From an uncultured Bacteroidia bacterium (GTDB lineage: Bacteria; Bacteroidota; Bacteroidia; Bacteroidales; UBA932): a stretch of DNA of 64,000 nt. A model generated the notes under the pieces. That model made no database searches, was not told the DNA's origin, and saw only the letters and a list, made by a program, of their open reading frames with translations. Positions 10,379 through 17,747 of this stretch are shown in pieces (positions within the stretch are counted from its first letter, which is position 1; each line of letters opens with the position of its first letter). Both the position numbers and the translations under genes were made by a program. The stretch is from contig CADCHE010000008.1 of NCBI GenBank assembly GCA_902801205.1, forward strand, positions 1 to 64,000. The letters are read 5' to 3'.

Positions 10379-11496
10379 AAGCGCTCCATCAGGGCGGCGA
10401 TGCGCTCACGGACTTCTTCGATGGTCCCCAGACCGTTGATTTCGAAATACTTACCGGCCTTCTTGTAATAGTCGACGAGGGGCTCGGTCTTCTCGTGGTA
10501 GGTCTTGATGCGGTTCTGGATCGTGGCCTCGGAGGCGTCGTCCGCCCGGCCTTCGATGGCGGCCCGGTGAAGGATCCGTTCCTTGATCGTTTCGTCGGGA
10601 ATCATGAGCGAAACCACGGCGGTGACCGCCTGCTTGGTCTTGCCCAGCATCCGGTCCAGCGCTTCGGCCTGGGCGATCGTCCGGGGGAAACCGTCCAGCA
10701 GGAAGCCGTCGACGCCCTTGACGGTGTCGAACTTGTTTTCGATCATCCCTTCGACGATCTCGTCGGGGACAAGCTCTCCGTTCTCGATCAGCGCCTTGGC
10801 CTTCAGGCCGAGTTCGCTGCCTTTCGCCATTTCTCCGCGCAGGAGGTCGCCTGTCGAGATGTGGCAGAGGTTGCCCTTCTCCACCATGGCGCTGGCCTGT
10901 GTTCCCTTTCCGGCGCCGGGAGGGCCGAATAAAATGAAGTACTTCATCGTAATATCCTTATCTAATACGTAAATATCCTTGCTGTTGCGGCCGAGTTCGT
11001 CGTAGTCCAGCCCGAATCCGACGATGAAGTCGTCCGGGATTTCCATGGCGACGTAGTCCAGCTTGATGTCCTTGTTGTAGGCGCCGGGCTTGAGGAGCAT
11101 GGTGCAGTAACGGATTTCCCTGGCCCCTTTCTCCTTGAGGATCCGGTCGAGGTCGACGATGGTGGTACCGGTGTCGACGATGTCCTCCACGACGATGACG
11201 GTCTTCCCTTCGACGGAGCCGGTCATGCCCATCACCTCCCGCACCTTGCCGGAGGAGGTCGTCCCGTAGTAGGAAGTCAGCTTGATGGAAATCACCTCGC
11301 AGGGGAAAGTGACCCGCTTCATCAGTTCCGCGGTGAACAGGATGGACCCGTTCAGCACGCACAGCAGGACGGGGATCTCGCCGCTTCCCACGAAATCGCG
11401 GTTGAGCTGCGCGGCGACGGTGTCAATCGCCTTTTCGATCTTCTCGTAGGGGATAAAGGGTTTGAAGGATTTGTCGTACAGTTTTACGTTTCCCAT
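10375..11496 (-). CDS. Fused hypoxanthine phosphoribosyltransferase-adenylate kinase
   Basis: One uninterrupted 373-aa frame. Residues 1-178 are hypoxanthine phosphoribosyltransferase (purine salvage to IMP/GMP), with LTSYYGTTSSGKV and the PRPP loop VVEDIVDTGTTI near 101-112. Residues 184-373 are a complete short-type adenylate kinase with P-loop FGPPGAGKGT, DGFPRT and the short lid lacking zinc cysteines. The linker is about five residues. The kinase has its own possible start at 10947, preceded by an AAGGAT ribosome-binding-like sequence; the bases TAAGGATATTACG read as an out-of-frame stop plus ribosome site. ATG 11496 is preferred over the longer 11529 start because of the promoter at 11518-11525. 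The two enzymes are usually separate proteins. Confidence 0.88.
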   Translation of the reverse strand: MGNVKLYDKSFKPFIPYEKIEKAIDTVAAQLNRDFVGSGEIPVLLCVLNGSILFTAELMKRVTFPCEVISIKLTSYYGTTSSGKVREVMGMTGSVEGKTVIVVEDIVDTGTTIVDLDRILKEKGAREIRYCTMLLKPGAYNKDIKLDYVAMEIPDDFIVGFGLDYDELGRNSKDIYVLDKDITMKYFILFGPPGAGKGTQASAMVEKGNLCHISTGDLLRGEMAKGSELGLKAKALIENGELVPDEIVEGMIENKFDTVKGVDGFLLDGFPRTIAQAEALDRMLGKTKQAVTAVVSLMIPDETIKERILHRAAIEGRADDASEATIQNRIKTYHEKTEPLVDYYKKAGKYFEINGLGTIEEVRERIAALMERF

Positions 11497-11517
11497 GATG
11501 TGGCCGTTTTGAAAGAA

Positions 11518-11525
11518 CAAATTTA
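11518..11525 (-). promoter_or_regulatory. -7 box for hpt-adk
   Basis: Reads TAAATTTG on the minus strand, an exact TAnnTTTG match, 21 bases before the ATG at 11496. No clear -33 element. Confidence 0.5.
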
Positions 11526-11564
11526 GCAAAAACTTAAAGAAACAGAAACTTCTTTGTGCTTCTC

Positions 11565-11596
11565 TTGCCTTTTTTTCTGTCCTTGCCTTATCTTCG
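11565..11596 (+). promoter_or_regulatory. Candidate promoter for the helix-hairpin-helix barrel protein
   Basis: TTG at 11565-11567 and TATCTTCG at 11589-11596 (one mismatch to TAnnTTTG), 21 bases apart and 20 bases before the ATG at 11617. Confidence 0.5.
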
Positions 11597-11616
11597 CGTA
11601 CCCAAACTTGCGGACA

Positions 11617-13335
11617 ATGAGAAACTTCCTTTTTTTCCTGGCCCTCTGGGCCTGCTGGCCGGTCTGCGTCGTATCAGCCCAGGAGGCGTCGGAGGTGGCC
11701 GCCCTCCTGCCGCTGGCCGGTGTCCGGGATGCAGAAGACCTGGACGAGGGCGAGATGGAGCGGCTGACATACTGGCTGCGTCACCCCCTGGCCGTCAACC
11801 TGTTGCCGCGCGCCCGGCTGCTCGAAAGCGGTCTGCTCACGCCTTATCAGGTGGCCTCGCTCCTCGATTACCGGCAGTCGCACGGCGACATCCTCTCTTT
11901 CACGGAACTGGCCGCCGTCGACGGTTTCGGGGAAGAGAACGTCCGGATGCTCCGTCCCTGCTTGTCCCTGTCCTCCGCCCGCCTTCCCGGCCAGCGTCCC
12001 GACTCCCTCCGGACAGGACAGGAAACGCTGCTGCGCTGCGCTGGCGGGCCTTCCGGCCTCCGGTACGGCCTGAAGAATACGCTGACAAGGGGCGACCGCT
12101 GGAGCGCGTTCATCGGAGTGAAAACGCCGGCGGAGAAGCCGTTTTTCCCGCCCTCGCTGACAGCCGTCCACCTGCTGCACCGCACCTCCGGCAGGCATCC
12201 GGGCAAATGGATCCTGGGTGATTTCGGCGCCCGTTTCGGCCAGGGACTCGCCCTGTGGAGCGGTTTTTCGCTGGCCGGTTTTTCGGATCCGGCGTCGTTT
12301 GTGCGCAGGCCGTCCGGCTTGTATCCCTGCCGCTCCTTTTCTCCGGCGGGTATGCACCGCGGCCTGGCGGGCGACGTCGAGTTCGGCCGCTTCATCCTTT
12401 CAGGCTTCGTGTCCCTGCCGGGGCTGTGGGAAGGGAACGCCGTCGGACGGGTCCTCCCCGGGGCGAACCTGGCCTGGTACGGACGTTCCGGGCAGGTCTC
12501 GGCGACCGTTTTCGGCGGGAATGTGGTCTCCCTGGAAGGGCGTCTTTGCCTGCGCGGCGCCGACTTTTTCGCGGAAGTGGCCGCGGACGGCAGATCCCGC
12601 GGCCCGGCGGCCGTGGCCGGTACGGTCTTCCCGGTCGGGAAGAGTCACCGGGTCTCCGTCGTCGGTCGTTTTTGCCCGCCGCAGTTCGGCACCTCCTGGG
12701 GACAGCCCGTCCGGACGTGGAGTCGCAAACAGGGGGAGTGCGGGGTCGCGTTCGGCTGGAAATGGAAGGACTTGTCCGTGACGGCAGATTATGCCGGTAA
12801 AGGGGCAGACTCCGCTTCCCGGCAGTGGAAGTTTTACGGAAGGTATCCTTTGCAACTTTCTGACAAGTCGATGCTTACAATCAAGATAACAGAGCGTTTG
12901 CGTCCCGGGGAACTGCTCTTTTGGAAAACCGGTTTGCGCGTGGATTGGGACGGGGCACCTCCGGGCTGGACGTACCGTCTCCGGGCGGAGGGCATGCTCT
13001 GCCGGAGCGCGGCCTTCCTTGCCTATGCCGACGTCGGGCGGAAGGCGGAACGCTGGGCCTTGTACGGCCGGGGAACCCTTTTCCGGATCGATCATTGGGA
13101 CGACCGCATCTACAGTTATGAACGGGATGCGCCGGAGAACTTTACCGTGCCGGCCTATTATGGAAGAGGATATGCCGTCAGCCTGTTCGCTCGCCGGCGG
13201 CTGCGCCTGTCGGAGGAATGGCGCCGGACGCTTCGGCTCTATGCACGCGTCTCATACACCGCATGCCCCTGGGGCGCGGTCCGCCGGCCTGCCCGTTTCG
13301 AAGCAAAACTGCAAGCCGTGTATGTGCTGCGATGA
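11617..13335 (+). CDS. Helix-hairpin-helix domain outer-membrane barrel-like protein
   Basis: A 572-aa exported protein. The signal peptide MRNFLFFLALWACWPVCVVSAQ is followed by a helical region with a ComEA-like helix-hairpin-helix pattern (LLESGLLTPYQVASLLDYRQ ... LAAVDGFGEENV, about 68-110). The remaining 430 residues alternate in short strands as in an outer-membrane beta-barrel. This architecture is common in Bacteroidetes but has no settled function; DNA handling at the outer membrane is only a guess from the HhH domain. ATG 11617 is chosen for the signal peptide and promoter. Its stop abuts the convergent mltD stop with no gap. Confidence 0.75.
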   Translation: MRNFLFFLALWACWPVCVVSAQEASEVAALLPLAGVRDAEDLDEGEMERLTYWLRHPLAVNLLPRARLLESGLLTPYQVASLLDYRQSHGDILSFTELAAVDGFGEENVRMLRPCLSLSSARLPGQRPDSLRTGQETLLRCAGGPSGLRYGLKNTLTRGDRWSAFIGVKTPAEKPFFPPSLTAVHLLHRTSGRHPGKWILGDFGARFGQGLALWSGFSLAGFSDPASFVRRPSGLYPCRSFSPAGMHRGLAGDVEFGRFILSGFVSLPGLWEGNAVGRVLPGANLAWYGRSGQVSATVFGGNVVSLEGRLCLRGADFFAEVAADGRSRGPAAVAGTVFPVGKSHRVSVVGRFCPPQFGTSWGQPVRTWSRKQGECGVAFGWKWKDLSVTADYAGKGADSASRQWKFYGRYPLQLSDKSMLTIKITERLRPGELLFWKTGLRVDWDGAPPGWTYRLRAEGMLCRSAAFLAYADVGRKAERWALYGRGTLFRIDHWDDRIYSYERDAPENFTVPAYYGRGYAVSLFARRRLRLSEEWRRTLRLYARVSYTACPWGAVRRPARFEAKLQAVYVLR

Positions 13336-15003
13336 TTACCGGGCCGGGATCCGGAGCGTTTTGCCAACTTGGATGTTGCTGCCATTCAGGTTGTTCTCCT
13401 TCATGATCGCCTGGACGGAAACCCCGTATTCCCGGGCGATCGAGCTGAGCGTGTCGCCTTTCTTGACCGTATAAGACGTGGATCCGCCGGAGGCAGGAGC
13501 CGTTCCCTGTGCCTGCTGTGCGGCAGGTTTGGCCGTCGAGGCGGATGCCGCCGGCGCACCGCCATCCGTGTAGATGGTGATCCGCTGACCGATGCGCACG
13601 ACGTCGCTGCGCAGTTTGTTCCACTGTTTCAGCTGCTTGACGGTAACATGGTATTTCTTGGCGATCTTGCCGAGGCTGTCTCCGCTCTTCACCTTGTAGA
13701 CGATGGTGCCGCCGCCGTTGCCGGACGCGGCGGGCGTGGAACGGGTCGTCTTGGACGGAGTCAGCGTCTGCGGATCGAAGTAGAAGTCTTTCTTGTAGGT
13801 ATAGAGGGAGTCTTCATGGGCGATGAATTCCCCGGAATAGGAGTAGGGGATGCGGAGGATGTATTCCTTGCTGTTGCCGGGGATGATGTCACGGATGTAC
13901 TGCGGGTTCATGCTCTCGAGCACTTCGATCGGAATGCCGACCAGCTCGTGGATCTGTCCGAAATGCAGGTTCTTCCGGATCAGGAAGGTGTCCACCTGGG
14001 CGGGCAGCGGTGAACTGTCGGGCACCAGGCCGAGCTCCTTGCTGTAGTTGATGGCGTACATGGCGCCGACGAAGGCGGGCATGTAGCCGCGGGTTTCGCG
14101 GGGCAGGTAGTCGTAGACCGACCAGAAGTCGCGCTTCCCGCCGCACCGGCGGATGGCTTTGTTCACGTTGCCGGCGCCGCAGTTGTAGGACGAAATGGCC
14201 AGGCTCCAGTCGCCGAACATCTTGTAGGAGTCTTCCAGGTAGCGCGCCGCTGCATCGGCGGATTTGAAGGGGTCGAGCCGCTCGTCGACATAGGAATTGA
14301 TCTCCAGGCCATAGAGTTTCGCGGAGCGGAGCATGAACTGCCACATGCCTTTCGCCCCGACCCTCGAAACGGCCGTCGGATTCAGGGCCGACTCGATGAT
14401 CGCCATGTACTTGAGTTCGTCCGGCAGGTTGTACTTGTTGAAAGTCTCCTCGAAGATCGGCATGTAGTATTCGCAGAGCCCCAGCATGCTCTTCATCTTG
14501 GCGGGCATTTTCTCCGAATACAGGACGATGTAGTTGCGTACGGTCTGGTTGAAGGGAAGGGTGATGAAGGAGTTCATCCGTTCAAGCCGGCCCAGGAGCA
14601 CGGAATCGGATACGCTGGAAGTGAAATGGATGGAATCCATGTTGTACGCATCCAGCTCGTCGTTGTCCAGTTGCTTGTTCTGCTGGTACCAGACGTTCAT
14701 GAGGCTGTCGGTCACTTCCGGGGAGTATTCTTTCTCCAGCAGGCTGTCGGGGTAGGAGCGGTCGTCGTTCTCTTCGAGGATCTCGGCGATCTCGGCCACG
14801 ATGCTGTCGCGGGAAGCGAGGTTCATCTGCAGCCGTGCAATCTCCCGGTACAGGGAGTCGATCTTCTCCTGCATCTGCGCACGTTCTTCCCTGTCGTTCT
14901 TCTTTCCGCGAAAAATCTGTCCTTCGGCGGGGACGGCGACCAGGAATGCCATGCATGCGGCGACCAGTCCTCCCAGCCAGTTCCTATGATGTTTTCTCAG
15001 CAT
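13336..15003 (-). CDS. mltD: Membrane-bound lytic murein transglycosylase D-like, LysM
   Basis: Cleaves peptidoglycan glycan strands to anhydromuramyl products in the periplasm. In the 555-aa product: a signal peptide to about residue 28, a coiled segment (35-80), then an SLT domain with catalytic Glu204 in IIESALNPTAVSRVGAKGMW and the later SYNCGAGNV. Two LysM repeats (YKVKSGDSLGKIAKKYHV and YTVKKGDTLSSIAREYGV) sit at the C-terminus, separated by an Ala/Ser/Pro linker. Last gene of the parA-parB-DUF5683-mltD series, a gene order common in Bacteroidetes. Confidence 0.93.
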   Translation of the reverse strand: MLRKHHRNWLGGLVAACMAFLVAVPAEGQIFRGKKNDREERAQMQEKIDSLYREIARLQMNLASRDSIVAEIAEILEENDDRSYPDSLLEKEYSPEVTDSLMNVWYQQNKQLDNDELDAYNMDSIHFTSSVSDSVLLGRLERMNSFITLPFNQTVRNYIVLYSEKMPAKMKSMLGLCEYYMPIFEETFNKYNLPDELKYMAIIESALNPTAVSRVGAKGMWQFMLRSAKLYGLEINSYVDERLDPFKSADAAARYLEDSYKMFGDWSLAISSYNCGAGNVNKAIRRCGGKRDFWSVYDYLPRETRGYMPAFVGAMYAINYSKELGLVPDSSPLPAQVDTFLIRKNLHFGQIHELVGIPIEVLESMNPQYIRDIIPGNSKEYILRIPYSYSGEFIAHEDSLYTYKKDFYFDPQTLTPSKTTRSTPAASGNGGGTIVYKVKSGDSLGKIAKKYHVTVKQLKQWNKLRSDVVRIGQRITIYTDGGAPAASASTAKPAAQQAQGTAPASGGSTSYTVKKGDTLSSIAREYGVSVQAIMKENNLNGSNIQVGKTLRIPAR

Positions 15004-15021
15004 CTCTTCTCTCTCTTTCTG

Positions 15022-15978
15022 TTAGAATGTGAATCCGATCCGCATGCCCAGGGCCTCTGCGCCCGGAGCGACGGACGGCATGCGGAAACCCGCTCCGTCC
15101 CTGCCGGTATTCATCGCATAGTTCGTATAGGGTGTGATCACGGTGGGGGTGACCCGCATCGACAGATCATCGTTCACTTCGAAGTCCTGCATGTACGCGA
15201 AGACGTTGGCATCGATTACCTGCAGCAGGTAGAAACCGATCATCGCCACCGTCGAGTAGTCGCGGAAGCGGCGGAACACGTCGCGGTAATAGACCGCGCG
15301 TTCGGCCGTGATGGCGCCGGTATACTCGGCCTCCGGGTTTGTCGCTTCGTTATGGATGCGCTTGTAGCGCTTGTAATTGGTGTTGTTCGTCGAATAGAAG
15401 TGGTACGAGCCGATGAGTCCGCCCCAGTAGATGGGGATCTTCCAGTATTCCCCGTTGTACGCCTGTCCGAGGCCGGGGAGGAGGATCGAGTACAACGTCG
15501 CCTTGCCCGGCTGGTTCGGGACATCCAGCTTGTAGTTCACGACGCCGTCCATCAGTGTCCCCCAGTAGATCAGGCCGGCGCTGGCGAACATCAGGGTGGC
15601 CATGTCCTTGGCATGGGTCTGCGTCTCGTCGGCCTTGTATTGCTGCCGGTAATGGAAACCGAGACCGACGGTGGCGCCGAGTCCGCCGTAGACGATGGGA
15701 AGTTTCCAGTACTGCCGGTTGTAGATCTGTTCCGCACCGATAAAGACGGTGGCGCCGGCGAACATCGAGCCGATCCGGAGGGAGTCCTTGTGGGTGACAC
15801 CCCGGTAGAATTCCCGGAAGGTCCACATCTTGTCGACAGAGTCCTTCTGGGCGGTGCTGTCGGCTGGATTGACATAGGACTGGTTGAACGCTTCTTCCTT
15901 GAACTGGGCCCGGGAAACCGCCGGGAGGGCAGCCAGGCAGACCAGGAGAAGGAGTATCTTGCGTATCCGTCCGTTCAT
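15022..15978 (-). CDS. DUF5683 membrane-associated protein
   Basis: A 318-aa exported protein with a signal peptide (about 1-24, ending SRAQ), followed by DUF5683 features. These are repeated glycine/tyrosine-rich membrane-like segments such as SILLPGLGQAYNGEYWKIPI and GGLIGSYHFYSTNN, and an outer-membrane-like C-terminus ending MRIGFTF. Function is unknown; the conserved place between parB and mltD suggests a link with envelope growth or division. It begins 9 bases after parB ends. Confidence 0.85.
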   Translation of the reverse strand: MNGRIRKILLLLVCLAALPAVSRAQFKEEAFNQSYVNPADSTAQKDSVDKMWTFREFYRGVTHKDSLRIGSMFAGATVFIGAEQIYNRQYWKLPIVYGGLGATVGLGFHYRQQYKADETQTHAKDMATLMFASAGLIYWGTLMDGVVNYKLDVPNQPGKATLYSILLPGLGQAYNGEYWKIPIYWGGLIGSYHFYSTNNTNYKRYKRIHNEATNPEAEYTGAITAERAVYYRDVFRRFRDYSTVAMIGFYLLQVIDANVFAYMQDFEVNDDLSMRVTPTVITPYTNYAMNTGRDGAGFRMPSVAPGAEALGMRIGFTF

Positions 15979-15987
15979 GGCAGGGCT

Positions 15988-16923
15988 TTAAAGGTTCGCG
16001 TCATCGAGGGCCTTGAGGAAGCGGTCCACTTCTTCGTCGGAGCCGAACCGGATGGTCATCGTCCCCTTTCCGGAGGGCGTACGCTTCAGGCTGATGCTGC
16101 TGTCGAAATATTTGCCGATGTGCTCCAGAATGCGGTAATACGGCTCCGGAAGCGCTTCCGTACCGGCTGCAGCCGGGGCGGCGGGTTCCCGCAGGAGCGC
16201 GCGGACCTTCTCTTCCAGCTGCCGGACGGACAGGCCGCCGCTGACCGCCAGGTCGCAGAGGGCCTCCTGGTCCGACGGGTCTTCCAGCGCCAGCAGCGCC
16301 TTGGCGTGCCCGACGCTGAGAAGCCCTACTTTCAGGTCGTGCTGCACTTTCGCGGGCAGCCGCAGCAGGCGGAGGTAGTTGGTGACGGAGACGCGGCTCT
16401 TGCCCACGCGTGAAGCCATCTGCTCCTGCGTGAGGTCGCATTCCTCGATCAGGCGGCGGTAGCTGAGCGCCACTTCGATCGGGTCGAGGTCAGACCGCTG
16501 TACATTCTCCACGATGGCCATTTCCAGCATGCCCTGGTCGTCCGCCTCCCGCACATAGGCGGGAATCAGGTCCATCCCCGTCATGGAACAGGCGCGGAAA
16601 CGCCGTTCGCCGCTGATGATCTGGTAATGACCGTCGGCCTTCTTGCGGACGGTGATCGGCTGGATCAGTCCGAACGTGCGGATCGACTGGGCAAGCTCTT
16701 CCAAGGCCGCGGGATCGAAGGCGGTACGGGGTTGGAAGGGATTCGGTTCGATCCTGTCGACGGGAATCCGGAGGATGTCTCCCCGGTCCTGGGCCGGACG
16801 GACACCCGCGATCTCCTTGTTGACATATCCGACCGGAGCGCGGCGGGGTTCCGTCTCCGCTCCGATTTCTCCGAGAAGGGCGCCGAGCCCTTTCCCCAGT
16901 CCTCTCGGTTGCTTGCTGGCCAT
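15988..16923 (-). CDS. parB: Chromosome partitioning protein ParB
   Basis: CTP-dependent DNA clamp that loads at parS and works with ParA in origin segregation. The 311-aa product starts with the typical GLGKGLGALLGE. The ParB/Srx nuclease-like domain follows with IEPNPFQPR (56-64) and the CTP-binding ISGERRFRAC. The helix-turn-helix region contains LTQEQMASRVGKSRVSVTNYL, and a C-terminal dimerisation segment closes it. It follows parA by 10 bases. No full palindromic parS was seen in the window. Confidence 0.95.
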   Translation of the reverse strand: MASKQPRGLGKGLGALLGEIGAETEPRRAPVGYVNKEIAGVRPAQDRGDILRIPVDRIEPNPFQPRTAFDPAALEELAQSIRTFGLIQPITVRKKADGHYQIISGERRFRACSMTGMDLIPAYVREADDQGMLEMAIVENVQRSDLDPIEVALSYRRLIEECDLTQEQMASRVGKSRVSVTNYLRLLRLPAKVQHDLKVGLLSVGHAKALLALEDPSDQEALCDLAVSGGLSVRQLEEKVRALLREPAAPAAAGTEALPEPYYRILEHIGKYFDSSISLKRTPSGKGTMTIRFGSDEEVDRFLKALDDANL

Positions 16924-16933
16924 AAAAACCTCC

Positions 16934-17701
16934 TTATTCGTTCTTCTCCAGTACCTCCTTGGCGAGGTTGAGATAGTTCCAGTTACCGTTGCTGTTGACG
17001 TCGTACAGGATAATCGGCTTTCCGTGCGAAGGGGCTTCGCTCAGCCGGATGTTCCGCTGGATGATCGTCTTGAACACCATGTCCTTGAAGTGCTCCTTCA
17101 GCTCGCCTACGACCTGGGTGTGCACCTTGGTACGGCCGTCGAACATCGTCACGACGAAGCCTTCGATGGTCAGGGAGCGGTTGACGCCGTTCTGCACCAG
17201 GCGGATCGTCTGGAGCAGCTTCCCGAGCCCTTCCAGCGCGAAGAACTCCGGCTGGACCGGGATGATCACGGAATCAGCCGCGCCGAGGCAGTTGATGGTG
17301 ATCAGCCCCAGGGAGGGGGAGCAGTCGATGATGATGTAGTCGTAGCCGTCCCGGATCGGGGCGATCCGCTCCCGGAGGACGGACTCCCGGTTCTCGGTGT
17401 CGAGCATTTCGATTTCGGCGCCGACGAGATTGATGTGGGAAGGGACCATGTGGAGGTTGGGCACCTCCGTCTGCAACAGGGCGTCCGTGATGTCGATCTG
17501 CCCGATCATTACCTCGTACAATGTCCTGTGCTGGCCGTCCTCCGGTGGAAAATTCAAACCGGACGTCGTATTGGCCTGCGGGTCCGCATCGATGATCAGG
17601 ACTTTCTTCTCCAGTACGGCGAGCGAGGCAGCCAGGTTGATGGCGGTCGTCGTTTTCCCGACTCCTCCTTTCTGGTTGGCGATGGCAATGACCTTTCCCA
17701 T
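16934..17701 (-). CDS. parA: Chromosome partitioning ATPase ParA/Soj
   Basis: Walker-type ATPase that binds DNA and moves ParB-parS complexes. The 255-aa product begins MGKVIAIANQKGGVGKTTT (deviant Walker A, residues 11-18), with LIIDADPQANTTSGL and the Walker B-like YIIIDCSPSLG. Length and motifs are standard. It is the first gene of the parAB-DUF5683-mltD series, and its promoter region overlaps the end of priA. Confidence 0.95.
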   Translation of the reverse strand: MGKVIAIANQKGGVGKTTTAINLAASLAVLEKKVLIIDADPQANTTSGLNFPPEDGQHRTLYEVMIGQIDITDALLQTEVPNLHMVPSHINLVGAEIEMLDTENRESVLRERIAPIRDGYDYIIIDCSPSLGLITINCLGAADSVIIPVQPEFFALEGLGKLLQTIRLVQNGVNRSLTIEGFVVTMFDGRTKVHTQVVGELKEHFKDMVFKTIIQRNIRLSEAPSHGKPIILYDVNSNGNWNYLNLAKEVLEKNE

Positions 17702-17729
17702 ATCTATGATAGCACTCTTTTCAAAAATA

Positions 17730-17737
17730 CAAATATA
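17730..17737 (-). promoter_or_regulatory. -7 box for parA
   Basis: Reads TATATTTG on the minus strand (exact TAnnTTTG), 28 bases before the parA ATG and just beyond the priA stop at 17748. It would give parAB its own transcript start. Confidence 0.5.
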
Positions 17738-17747
17738 GTAAAAATCG

